Notes under the pieces: generated by a model
The model's input: only the letters and a program-made list of their open reading frames with translations
Told to the model about the DNA's origin: nothing
Databases searched by the model: none
Shown here: in pieces, positions 13,159-22,315 of the stretch
Numbering within the stretch: position 1 is the stretch's first letter
How the letters are laid out: each line of letters starts with the position of its first letter
Position numbers and translations under genes: made by a program
Assembly: GCA_037976565.1 (NCBI GenBank)
Contig: CP137675.1
Span: 16,912,992-16,976,991, forward strand
Length of the DNA: 64,000 nucleotides
Direction: 5' to 3'
Source: Mesocentrotus franciscanus
Taxonomy: Eukaryota; Echinodermata; Echinoidea; Camarodonta; Strongylocentrotidae

Positions 13159-13649
13159 GGCCCCAGATCTTTGCCATATTTTGGACATCTGCATCGACTA
13201 GCCTATCTGCATGCTGCAAATAACCTTGCATTAGTTGCATACAATACATGTCATGATGTGAGTGACATGCATACGCATCCATTAGCATTGACTACTATGC
13301 TTTGCTGGAGTGAATGACATGTAGCTTTGGCTTTTGCTTTTGAAATGCTTTGCTTTGTAAAATTGATCTGGACAGGTTCATGCAAACTGTCACTATGCTG
13401 TGATGTTAACAAGATTATGTATTGCAAATATTAAAAGAATGCTTGATGGGGTACGTGTTTATTTTTTGAAATAAATCAAACAGCAAAAATTGACCAGTTA
13501 ATTTTTGTTATCATTGTCTGGACACACATCCCCATGCTATCATGCATACAAATAGGACAAAGGCAAATGCAATATAAAAGGCAAATGAAATGAAGATGTT
13601 CTCAGCATCCCACTTATCCTCCATTATCTTGTTTTCTATTAATTTCCAG
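13159..13649. other. THAP intron 1, distal part
   Basis: No recognised feature beyond a usable polypyrimidine stretch and acceptor (TTTCTATTAATTTCCAG) before exon 2. Confidence 0.5.
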
Positions 13650-13845
13650 GTTTCCCAAAGCTGGTCCAGCCCTTTTGAAAGAATGGCTTGTCAAGATGAG
13701 GAGGGACAAGTGGACACCAAGCCAGTAGTCCACCGTGTGCTCGGACCACTTTGAAGCAGAGTGTTTTGACCGCATTGGCCAGACAACCAGACTTCGCCAA
13801 GGTGCTATTCCAACCATTTTCCTCTTCCCTGATCATCTGCAGAAG
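13650..13845 (+). pseudogene. THAP-domain gene, exon 2, with in-frame stop
   Basis: Bounded by acceptor TTTCCAG and donor GTAAAC. In frame with exon 1 it reads KFPKAGPALLKEWL, then RRDKWTPSQ, stop, STVCSDHFEAECFD and GAIPTIFLFP. These are the remaining THAP landmarks: FP, the conserved W, W-P, the C-x-x-H zinc pair as CSDHF, and the terminal A-P-T-IF (AVPTIF box). The stop is TAG in the codon after SQ, where the family usually has tyrosine, so a single TAC/TAT to TAG change explains it. The exon ends in phase 0. Either a real nonsense mutation or a sequencing error; the rest of the domain is well preserved. Confidence 0.85.
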
Positions 13846-14594
13846 GTAAACACCAAATGAATGCTAAATTCTCTTGTGGTAATGATTAAAGATGAAACTT
13901 GTGAAATTTGATAGATTATTTGAATGTTTCCTTTATTTAAGAAAATATTGTATGGTGAGAGCTAGAAGGGTGTTAAATCATATATTTTAACACAGAGTTA
14001 ATTCCCTTCTGGCTCTCAACAGATGATTATAATTGTTCCAGTAGTTAATTAATTTCAGTTCAATTCAACTTTCAATTCATTTCCAGATGAGTGGTTTGAA
14101 TCATAGAAAAGTTCTTCTAAAAGAGTTTGCATTTCAAATCTTAAATGCATATTTTACTCATATATTGTGGGAATGTAAACTGATCTGGTCCAAAGTATGT
14201 ATCCCTTTCCAAAAGAAACCAGTAACACCAATTTAAAAATGCAATTTCAATTTCATAAATGTAAGACAACATTTGAAGGCATGATGTTTCTGCTGTATAT
14301 CGGCATATCCATGAGAAGGGAACAGAACATTAAAAAAAGAAATATGTCTTTATGAATATCATTTGCTTTACTTCTGTCAAGTAGTATGCAGGTTTATGTT
14401 GTCCATTTGCACATAAATGAACATCTTTGTTTATATTTAAAAATCTATCTGAAATGAAAATATAACCTGAGTTACTATAGAAATGCCAATATAATGGCTG
14501 TTATATTTTAAGGACAATGATTAGTGAAATCTGTGAATTTTCGGAGAATTAACCATTTCTTTTTCCAAACTATTTTCATCTTTGTCCCTTATAG
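13846..14594. other. THAP intron 2
   Basis: AT-rich, no recognised element. Ends in TTTGTCCCTTATAG, a good acceptor. Confidence 0.5.
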
Positions 14595-14692
14595 ACTGTT
14601 AAGAAACGCAAGCCTCCAACAAAGCCTAGAAGCAGTGAAGACATGACTAGTCTTCCTAGCACATCAACAACTCCACCACTCCTCATGGCTCA
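14595..14692 (+). pseudogene. THAP-domain gene, exon 3, truncated by an insertion
   Basis: Continues in frame (phase 0) after exon 2 as TVKKRKPPTKPRSS, then a Ser/Thr/Pro-rich stretch ending PPLLMAH. The basic patch followed by a low-complexity linker is usual after a THAP domain. At 14693 the coding sequence runs into a repeat (CAGGGCGGATC) and stops at TAA a few codons later. I found no convincing continuation after the repeat at 15255, so the C-terminal part is missing from view. Confidence 0.65.
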
Positions 14693-15254
14693 CAGGGCGG
14701 ATCTAGATTTTTGCTAAGGGGGTTTGACCCAATGACGATGCGGAGATGTTTTCCGGCATCTACTAACACAATGGAGACCATAAAAAGCAGTGCATGATAG
14801 CGTCTTTTAAATCAAGTAACAGTTTAATACACAGTTATATCCAGAGTTATCATGTGTTTGGTTAAGTTACCAGGGGGGTTGACCCAATGACGATGCGGAT
14901 ACTGTGTGGGTCTGAACACATGATGGCGTTTTCTATGCACATCACATTTTCACTTGGCAGCCCAAGGGTTTAAACCGTCCACGAGTCCGAGCAACGTAGC
15001 GGCTGATGTTTTCCTGGCATCTACTAACACAATGGAGACCATAAAAAGCATTGCATGATAACGTCTTTTAAATCAAGTAACAGTTTAATACACAGTTATA
15101 TCCAGAGTTATATGGTTAAGTTACCAGGGGGGTTGACCCAATGACGATGCGGATACTGTGTGGGTCTGGACACATGGCATTCTTCTATGCACATCACATT
15201 TTCACTTGGGAGCCCAAGGGTTTAAACCGCCTAAACCCCGTAGATCCGCCACTG
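14693..15254. mobile_element. TIR element inserted in THAP exon 3
   Basis: Ends CAGGGCGGATCTAG and TAGATCCGCCACTG form terminal inverted repeats related to the hAT-like ends elsewhere in the window. The interior is an internally duplicated unit: GTTGACCCAATGACGATGCGG recurs, and so does the CATCTACTAACACAATGGAG block. A clean 8-bp target duplication is not visible, so the hAT assignment is tentative. Confidence 0.6.
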
Positions 15255-16040
15255 GGCTGGTACATTACATTTTACAATACATTTTACATATTTATTGGTT
15301 TGCATGAAATCTAAATGCAAGATATTGTCTACTCAATGTGAGAGAAACAAAATTATATTTTATTCCATTTCATTTGGACACTAAGAAAAGTTAAGAAAGT
15401 AATTAATTTGTGTTGTGATGTTCCTTTTTACACCTGTATGAAACCCTGAAAGTAGAACTATACTATATGTTAATTCAACTGTTTTGTTTAGTTTTCCAAT
15501 TCTTCAAATTATGCTGACAATTTACCTGTATACATGTACTGGAATTATGATGTATAGTGATATTACTGTTTAGATCTCGACTAGTGTTTGAAAAAGGACA
15601 ACATTTTGTTAATTATTTCATGTGATATTCAACATTTGTTTATAGTAACACAACTGTAAAGTGGTCTTCAATGAGCTGAACTAAATGCATTTTTTGTTGT
15701 TGTTTTGTTCCAAAGTGATGTATGAAATTGTGTTAAACAATCAGAGAATCAATATCATTTTTTCTTTTCACTGTATAGTATTAATTAAAAATTAAAAATG
15801 TATAACATAATCTTCATGAAAAACGGTTTATAAATATTTAACTACATGTATGTAATTTCATAAGTCAACTTGAGATGTATTTCAGTAGCAATTGAAGAAA
15901 GTAAACATTAATAAATTATAAAACAATTCTTTACATTTCGTGAAAACAAATGGTAATAATAATTTTTCCGTTGTGTCATGACTTGCATGCTTGGAAATGG
16001 ATTTATTGTGGTAAATGCCGAGAAATTTCGAATACACATA
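15255..16040. other. AT-rich sequence, nothing recognised
   Basis: No gene, RNA or repeat family recognised between the exon-3 insertion and the GA-rich tract. Confidence 0.5.
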
Positions 16041-16400
16041 GTACAGAGAGAAGGGAAGGGAGGGAGGATAGGAGAGAGAGAGAAAAGAAGAGAGGGAGAG
16101 ACAGATTGGGAGAGAGAAAGGAGAAAGAGGAGAGAGAAGGGAGAGAGAAAGGAGAGGGGGAGGCAGATTGGGAGAAAGGAGAAGAGAAAGGGAGAGGGGA
16201 GGCAGATTAGGAGAAAGAGGAGAGAGAAATGGGGACATTGGGAGAGAGAAATACAGAGGGAGACAGAATTGGGATAGAAAGAGGAGAGAGAGGGAGAAAG
16301 GAGCTAGAAAAGATCGAGAGAAAGGAGAGAGAGTGGTGAGACATTAAGAGAAAGGGGAGAGAGAGAAAGAAAGAAATAGAGGAAAAGGGTGTGATAGGAG
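16041..16400 (+). repeat. GA-rich low-complexity tract
   Basis: Imperfect (GGGAGAGA)n purine run of about 360 bp. Long frames on both strands here (Arg/Glu-rich and Ser/Leu-rich) are composition artefacts. Confidence 0.9.
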
Positions 16401-16864
16401 GGGGCAAATGGCAACAAGATGCACAAAAGAAGTAATTGCTTGGTACAGGCAAAATATGTTTACAAATATCAAAGCGTAATGTATCTAGGCCTATGTATCT
16501 ATGTCAATTTTAGACCATAAAATATAATGAAGTGGTGTACAATCAGGAAGCTGTATTCCTGGTACAATTAATGTCGAGATAAAGCTGTTTAAAAACATAG
16601 CAAAACAAACCAAGATACACTTATCTTCCTGCATGGTGCTCAGCTTACTGAAAAAAAATTCACGTCAAATATTCACGTCTGCGTGTGAGACGCAGACGTG
16701 AATATTGACGCAGATTTTCAAAAAAATCTGCGTCCAATATTCACGTCTGCGTGTCCCTTTCTGGAGGCGCAGACGTGAATATTTGACGCAGATTTTCCAG
16801 CCGATTTTCACGTCTGCGTGTCCCTTCAGGGCCATTGAGTACAGAAAATGAAAAATTACCAAAC

Positions 16865-17135
16865 AAAGGTATACGTCAATTTTTTTGATTTTCACGTCTT
16901 GGACGTAAAAGACAAGAAATTGGTTGCATAGGTATACGTCAAATTTTTTGATTTTCACGTCTTGGACGTAAAAGACAAGAAATTGGTTGCATAGGTATAC
17001 GTCAATTTTTTGATTTTCACGTCTTGGACGTAAAAGACAAGAAATTTGTTGCATAGGTATACGTCAATTTTTTTGATTTTCACGTCTTGGACGTAAAAGA
17101 CAAGAAATTTGTTGCATACGTATACGTCAAATTTT
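16865..17135 (-). repeat. Subterminal minisatellite, mirrored array of five units
   Basis: GTATACGTCAA recurs at about 16869, 16932, 16995, 17057 and 17120, giving a ~62-63 bp period. Unit content is the reverse complement of the array at 3781-4060, with the same variant unit outermost. The unit number is equal in both arms. Confidence 0.85.
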
Positions 17136-17308
17136 TGCGTTTGCGTGTCCCTTAGGAGCCACCATACTGATGTCTCGTTCTAAAAATACAAAAGAAAAAG
17201 TAATTTGTGCTTTTTTAATCAACAAGTGATGTCTCCTTCTAAAAATACAAAAGAAAAAAATAGCTTTGTGCTTAGACTAATGTTGGTCGATGGTCGTTGG
17301 TAGTTGGA

Positions 17309-17466
17309 GAACGTGGACTGCCACCTCGACATCCTTTTAAGGCAATCTGACGTCCTTTTAAGGCACTGGCAGTGCCCGGCAATGCCTTAAAAGGACGTCA
17401 CATTGCCTTAAAAGGATGTCCATGTGGCAGTCCACGTTCTCGACGTGCAAATCTAAAAGTCCCTAT
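17309..17466. mobile_element. Palindromic MITE sharing the large element's end sequence
   Basis: 17309-17439 folds into a hairpin with stems of roughly 57 bp. GAACGTGGACTGCCAC at the left is mirrored by GTGGCAGTCCACGTTC at the right, and CCTTTTAAGGCA blocks occur on both sides. It is followed by CGTGCAAATCTAAAAGTC, the same terminus as the right end of the large element at 18369-18384. The matching left terminus is not preserved. Confidence 0.7.
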
Positions 17467-17980
17467 TTCTAATATTTATCAGACTAATTCTGCCCCCGTG
17501 AAACCGTGGTAGGGTATTCTGTAATTGTTCCAACTGGCCTATCGATGCCATCACTATCATCGTCACTGGATTCAGACGATGAATATTGTACATCCAAGTT
17601 ACTAACTGGCCTATAACTTCACTCATTTGAATGGATGATAAATAATGAAAATTGATGAGAGTATGGCTGCTGTCGACCGTCTAGCGTGTGTAATACGTGT
17701 GATACGTACGGTGTTGTGTGAATGCGGAAGTACTTACCCCAATCTGACCCCAATCGCCTACGTCATCATCGAAACCGCCCAATGTGTATGATTTCGGTTT
17801 TGTTTATGAGGGGGATGCCAAGATTCAAAGTTAAATGTCTGATTGTGGTCACATATGTGTTTTTAGGGAAAAGATATGACACTTTTCACTTTCTTTAGGT
17901 TATAAGCTTTCCATTAATATAATATTGTATTTGAATCCGTTTCTACTTTAAAATTAAGGCACTGGGCCGTGCCCGGCAGC

Positions 17981-18317
17981 AGTGGCGGATCCAGGGGGCC
18001 GGGGGCCCGCCCTCCCAGAAAAAACAGGTAAAAACACCCTTTTTTGAAAAAAAAGTTGGGCCCTCCTGGCGCCCAAGGGGTGGCGGTGGAAAAATAAAAT
18101 TTCGGGTGCCAAAAAAAAATTTGTGTGCTCACTACCCCTGGCGCCCAAGGTGGGGTGGTGGTGGAAAAAATTACCCTTCCCGGAGGGAAATTTTTTTTTT
18201 GCTCACTACCCCAAACCCCCACTGAGCGAAAAATCGACCGGCACGATTTTCAAATTTTCGCACGAAGTGGGCCCCTTTTTAGGCCCCCTCCCTTGCCGCC
18301 GGCTGGATCCGCCCCTG
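17981..18317. mobile_element. hAT MITE with perfect 8-bp target duplication
   Basis: Ends CAGTGGCGGATCC and GGATCCGCCCCTG are terminal inverted repeats. CCCGGCAG is duplicated immediately outside (17973-17980 and 18318-18325). CAG termini with an 8-bp duplication are diagnostic for hAT elements. The 337-bp body has no transposase frame. It is inserted in the right arm of the large element, so it is younger. Confidence 0.92.
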
Positions 18318-18388
18318 CCCGGCAGTGCCTTATAAGGACGTCACACGTTGCAGTCCACTATGTCGACGTGCAAATCTAAAAGTCCCTA

Positions 18389-18475
18389 ATGACGTACGGT
18401 GAACGGTCTTTTGCTGCAGCGGCCCAACCCTTTGGAACTCTCTACCAAGTGCTCTTCGTTTAGTACGGGAGCCAG
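18389..18475 (+). pseudogene. CR1-like reverse transcriptase, 3' part, downstream half
   Basis: Reads TYGERSFAAAAQPF and, after a one-base shift, WNSLPSALR. This is the RT C-terminal block that normally follows the VPRQRTK segment found at the other side of the 15.7-kb insertion (ending at 2721). Same strand as the upstream half. It carries a frameshift near 18425, so it is decayed. Confidence 0.7.
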
Positions 18476-18599
18476 GGGGGGTCAACCTAGCTGGAAGGGA
18501 AACCAATTTTCATATGCACAGATGTAAAGATCGCATAGCTCCATATAACAAATCGACCGTCTGGCATGTTCTAAGTGGTGGGTGTGGCCAGGGGAGCCC

Positions 18600-19356
18600 T
18601 CCCCAAAAAGCGGCCCTTTAACGACAAATTAGTATTTTGTAAATTATATTGTAAGGAAACCTTGAACCACCATGAGTTTGGTGTCATATGAAAGAAAATT
18701 AAATTATCTACATTTTGATACCTATTTCAACGAAATTAAGATTAATTTACATAGCAAATTTAAGTTAAAAACATGATTTTTGGTGATTTTTTCGAAATAT
18801 TGAATTTTATCAAAAAAGATTATTTTCCATATATCAAAATTGGAGAGGTGCATTTTTTCATAACTTTCCAGGAATTTGCTTATGTACAATGACAATATCC
18901 TGTGCGAAAGAGAGGCTTATATATCTTTTCTAAAAAAAGTTATAGCAATCCAAAGTCATTGATTTGATTTCCACAAAAACAACATTTTTGCCCACATGTG
19001 TATTAACTGTATGCATATACGTGCATTAGTGTATTAAGGACCTATTTGGTGTGTTTACATCGAGTTTTAAAGATAACTTATAACTAAAACCTCTTATCAC
19101 CATGTATTTGGTGTCAAAAGATGGATAATTAAAATACCTTCATCCTGATATCAATTTCAATGAGTGATGTAGTGTTTGAAATATAAATTTTGAGCCAAAA
19201 GGTGCTTTATTGTAGATATTCCTCTGATTTTGGCCAGTATCTGATTAGACATTTAGTAGTGCAGAAAGTTCAAAGGATTTGGAGCGCTGAGTGCAATTGA
19301 TAAGTTCTTCTTCTGTACTCTGGGCTGTTTCAGGAAATGTGGACATTGGCAGTTGC
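18600..19356 (+). repeat. Dispersed arm copy of the nested foldback family
   Basis: Diverged copy of the arm at 5230-6040. It shares AAGCGGCCCTTT, ACCACCATGAGTTTGGTGTC, TTTGCCCACATGTG and the final GAAATGTGGACATTGGCAG block. It lies just outside the large element, in the same orientation as the left arm. Non-coding. Confidence 0.8.
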
Positions 19357-19361
19357 CTCCC

Positions 19362-19397
19362 AGGCGCGGATCCAGGGGCCAGGGGCCTGCCCCCGCC

Positions 19398-19441
<44 letters not shown>

Positions 19442-20115
19442 AAGAGGAAATGAAAAGAAGAAGGGAAAGAAAGAAGAGGAAGTGGGAAAGAAAAGGAAAT
19501 AGGAGATGGGGGGCGAAATGGTTGTTGCCTCCCGCAACAACAAAAAAGAGAGAAGGAAGGAAAGGAAAGAAAAAAAAAGAAAAAAGGAGATAAAGGGAAT
19601 GAAATAAAGAGGACGAAGAAAAGAAAGGGATATCAGTTGCGATTCTCCCGCCAACAAGTTGTGGATCGGGGATGGGAACCTAAAGGTTGCCTTCCCCTCC
19701 CCCCTGCCAAGAAGGGGTGAAGGGAAATGCAAGAGGAGAGCTAAAGGGAACAAAAACGAGGAAGAAGAAAGAAAAGGATGAAAACAATTTTAATACCTAC
19801 CCTGAGCTTACAGGGCTCTGCCCTGGAATCCACCTAGGGCCCTGAGGCAGGCCCTTGGATGCTAATCTGATCGTAATCAAATGCCTAAAATCCCTGAGCT
19901 TCCGGGGCTCTGCACCCTGGACCCACCTAGGGCCTAAGGAGGGTCTCTGGATGCTAATCTGATCGTAATCAAATGCCTAAAACCACTGAGCTTCCGGGGC
20001 TCTGCACCTGGACCCCACCTAGGGCCCTAAGGCGGGTCTCTGGATGCTCATCTGACCGCAATTTAATGCTTAAATCCCTGAGCTTCCGGGGCTCCGCCCT
20101 GGACCCCACGCCTAT
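19362..20115. mobile_element. Composite repeat: GA-rich body plus ~80-bp modules
   Basis: Starts CAGGCGCGGATCCAGG, then has an (AG)n-rich stretch and CCCGCCAACAAGTTGTGGATC. It ends in a tandem array of ~80-bp modules with GAGCTTCCGGGGCTCTGC, CCTAGGGCC and ATGCTAATCTGATCG. The same order of parts recurs at 45527-47000, so this is one dispersed family. The start resembles the hAT ends, but a matching right terminus is not seen. Confidence 0.65.
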
Positions 20116-20882
20116 TAGTGACCTGCTAGAGGAGTCAAAAATAATAATACGCTTAATACGCTTGAAATGATCAGTTGTAGCACATTTACTAGCTTGAACT
20201 TGCAAAGTATTACATGCAGATTTCCATTTCTTCTTTTCTTTTTGCCCACATCCCAATTAAAATTCAATAAATAGAAGTAATCAAAGATTGTCTATGACAG
20301 TGTCCCTGGTGGAACTGTAACTCGAACGCTGTTTCAAAGGAAACAATCTACGACAAGTTTGCATTTTATTTTATTCTAATTTAAAAAAATGTTATTCTAT
20401 GTTCAAAAAGACCATATGGTTTATGCAACGGGCATGATAGAACTCTAATGTAGACGGTGATGTGTTACCAAAATTATAAGCTGGTACCTAATGACATTTT
20501 CCAATCATCAAATCGTGAGATCCTTAGAAGTTCAAGGAGTTAGTAACGATTTAAAGTTATTCATGGCTAAGCAGAAAAGATTTCAAATTGATCTCAATTG
20601 TAGTTGTGGAACTTCCTATTTGAAACACACAAAGACTAAAACTTAGATTCAATCGAATCAAGTAGTTTCATAATGTTCCTTCGATTTTTGTACCGAATTA
20701 CTTGTAATCGAGAGAAAAATAACTTTGCATACCTAGCCGAAACTATTTTATGAGAAAAGTTTATGTCATTCTAATCTAATCACAATAGGAATCATGCGGA
20801 GTATTGGTTGCTCACAAGCATACATGTTTTCTTAGTAGTCAGGAAAATAAACCATTAAAGCAAACATGGCATATTATATTCA
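20116..20882. other. Sequence before the assembly gap, nothing coding
   Basis: No exon recognised on either strand. The last ~90 bp carry a SINE fragment (TTGCTCACAAGCATACATGTTTTCTTAGTAG). Confidence 0.5.
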
Positions 20883-21382
20883 NNNNNNNNNNNNNNNNNN
20901 NNNNNNNNNNNNNNNNNNNNNNNNNNNNNNNNNNNNNNNNNNNNNNNNNNNNNNNNNNNNNNNNNNNNNNNNNNNNNNNNNNNNNNNNNNNNNNNNNNNN
21001 NNNNNNNNNNNNNNNNNNNNNNNNNNNNNNNNNNNNNNNNNNNNNNNNNNNNNNNNNNNNNNNNNNNNNNNNNNNNNNNNNNNNNNNNNNNNNNNNNNNN
21101 NNNNNNNNNNNNNNNNNNNNNNNNNNNNNNNNNNNNNNNNNNNNNNNNNNNNNNNNNNNNNNNNNNNNNNNNNNNNNNNNNNNNNNNNNNNNNNNNNNNN
21201 NNNNNNNNNNNNNNNNNNNNNNNNNNNNNNNNNNNNNNNNNNNNNNNNNNNNNNNNNNNNNNNNNNNNNNNNNNNNNNNNNNNNNNNNNNNNNNNNNNNN
21301 NNNNNNNNNNNNNNNNNNNNNNNNNNNNNNNNNNNNNNNNNNNNNNNNNNNNNNNNNNNNNNNNNNNNNNNNNNNNNNNNNN
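20883..21382. other. Assembly gap (500 N)
   Basis: Exactly 500 N, a conventional filler length, so the true distance is unknown. It lies just beyond the last recognised TRPM exon and could hide further exons or mark a misjoin. Confidence 0.98.
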
Positions 21383-21471
21383 TGACCAACTCGGACTTTT
21401 CTGGATCCTTCTCCAAGAGCGTCATAACACTATAATTTATTTATTTATTTATTCTTGATTTCTTTCAACAG

Positions 21472-21547
21472 GGTAGTTTCATCGTAGGTCCATGGTTTCA
21501 TTCAGTTCCACTGGAAGCCATCACCAATGGGATTTTGCCCAGATTTA
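21472..21547 (+). CDS. Candidate orphan exon, unrecognised protein
   Basis: A 76-nt open segment between a strong acceptor (TTGATTTCTTTCAACAG) and a consensus donor (GTGAGT), on the strand opposite to TRPM. It encodes GSFIVGPWFHSVP followed by LEAITNGILPRF, a compositionally protein-like peptide (25 codons plus one base). I do not recognise the family. Flanking exons would be in or beyond the 500-N gap. It could be chance. Confidence 0.3.
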
Positions 21548-21883
21548 GTGAGTATCCGAGGTTGATGTTCTCGGTAGGGGGTGGGGAGTAGGGGTGGTAC
21601 GTATTCTATGTATAAATAATTTGATGATCGTATAATCATGGACTTAAGAAAGTCCATGATATATCTTTATTCGATTCCTGATCGTTGGCAGTCTATTTCA
21701 TTTTACGTCACACTTTTGGCCCGCCAATTTGTCCCAAAGGTACATGTATGTACCAAAATGTTATCTTAATTTTGCTGTTCTTAAATCAAGACATCTGCCA
21801 ACGCTCTTGTGTAAAATTTCATACATGGTCATTGGATAGTATCTAAACTAGGCCATCATAACCATGGAAACTTATGCATCTCT

Positions 21884-22150
21884 AATAATAATAATAACAA
21901 AAGTAATGATAGGCCCATTTATATAGCACAGCTATAATATTAATTCACTCTACTCAGCTTAATGCAGAGTATAATATTATTACCCGGCGGTAGCTGAGCC
22001 GTCATAATAAGGTGCTAAAGCATTCAAGGAATTTCTTCCTACCGGGTACCCATTTCCTTCTCCTGGGTGGACATTAGTGCCGCGGCGGAACTCGAACCGC
22101 GAACCGTGTGCTCCACAGGCCGGTGACGTATCCACTAGACCACGACACAT
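21884..22150 (-). mobile_element. tRNA-derived SINE
   Basis: Read on the minus strand, the head has a box A-like TGGTCTAGTGGATACGTC and box B-like GGTTCGAGTTCC. It is followed by the CACCCAGGAGAAGGAAATGGG body and a TTATTATTA-rich tail. It ends only about 37 bp from the TRPM exon at 22187. Confidence 0.8.
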
Positions 22151-22186
22151 CTACAACTCTACACCTCTACAACTTTACACACTTAC

Positions 22187-22315
22187 CTGTCGAATCTCCT
22201 CAGTAGCCAGACTAAAGACTGTTAGACAGACGAGCCATTCCACCTTACCAACCTCAGGCTTGAGCTCCATCAGAACCACGTAACTGAACGCAATCAGGAA
22301 CAAGAAATAAAACAT
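22187..22315 (-). CDS. TRPM: TRPM exon 17: S1-S2
   Basis: 43 codons, phase 0 at both ends, donor GTAAGTGTG. It contains the end of S1 (FYFLFLIAFSYVVL), the short extracellular loop MELKPEVGKVE and S2 (WLVCLTVFSLATEEIR). These match the TRPM pattern FLFLFNYVVL...EWLV. The next exon (S2-S3 region) was not found at lower coordinates. Confidence 0.9.

Larger units (their letters stand above)
2722..18387 (+). mobile_element. Candidate ~15.7-kb THAP-bearing inverted-repeat transposon, decayed
   Basis: Seen directly: the segment interrupts a non-LTR RT frame whose two halves flank it in the same orientation. Its ends are inverted matches: AACTTTTAGATTTACACG on the left and CGTGCAAATCTAAAAGTC on the right. 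Inverted similarity continues in the same order inward: 2795-2830 with 17885-17950, 2950-3000 with 17740-17800, 3210-3250 with 17505-17560, and 3745-4200 with 16633-17157. The only coding signal between the arms is a THAP-domain gene. THAP domains are the DNA-binding domain of P-element and Kolobok transposases and of domesticated derivatives. I infer a DNA transposon. No catalytic domain is recognised and the target duplication is too diverged to call, so the superfamily is unassigned. It carries later insertions at 5090-13158, 14693-15254 and 17981-18317. Confidence 0.6.
16633..18387 (-). repeat. Right inverted arm of the large element
   Basis: Reverse-complement partner of 2722-4200, starting inside at GGTGCTCAGCTTACTG and ending outside at TCTAAAAGTCCCT (18387). 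It is longer than the left arm because it carries a palindromic MITE (17309-17466) and a hAT MITE (17981-18317). It also has an extra ACGCAGACGTGAATATT repeat near 16690-16800. The 129-residue frame across 16665-17054 is a translation of the minisatellite. Confidence 0.65.

Noticed and set aside
16665..17054. Repetitive 129-codon frame with LCNQFLVFYVQDVK-like repeats
   Set aside because: It is the translation of the ~62-bp minisatellite in the right arm and is mirrored in the left arm; no start or gene context.
19253..19753. 166-codon Ser/Leu/Phe-rich frame and the Arg/Glu frames opposite
   Set aside because: Products of GA/CT low-complexity sequence; the same happens at 45.5-46.2 kb.
20804..21435. 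Long open frames across 20.8-21.4 kb
   Set aside because: They consist of N gap sequence.
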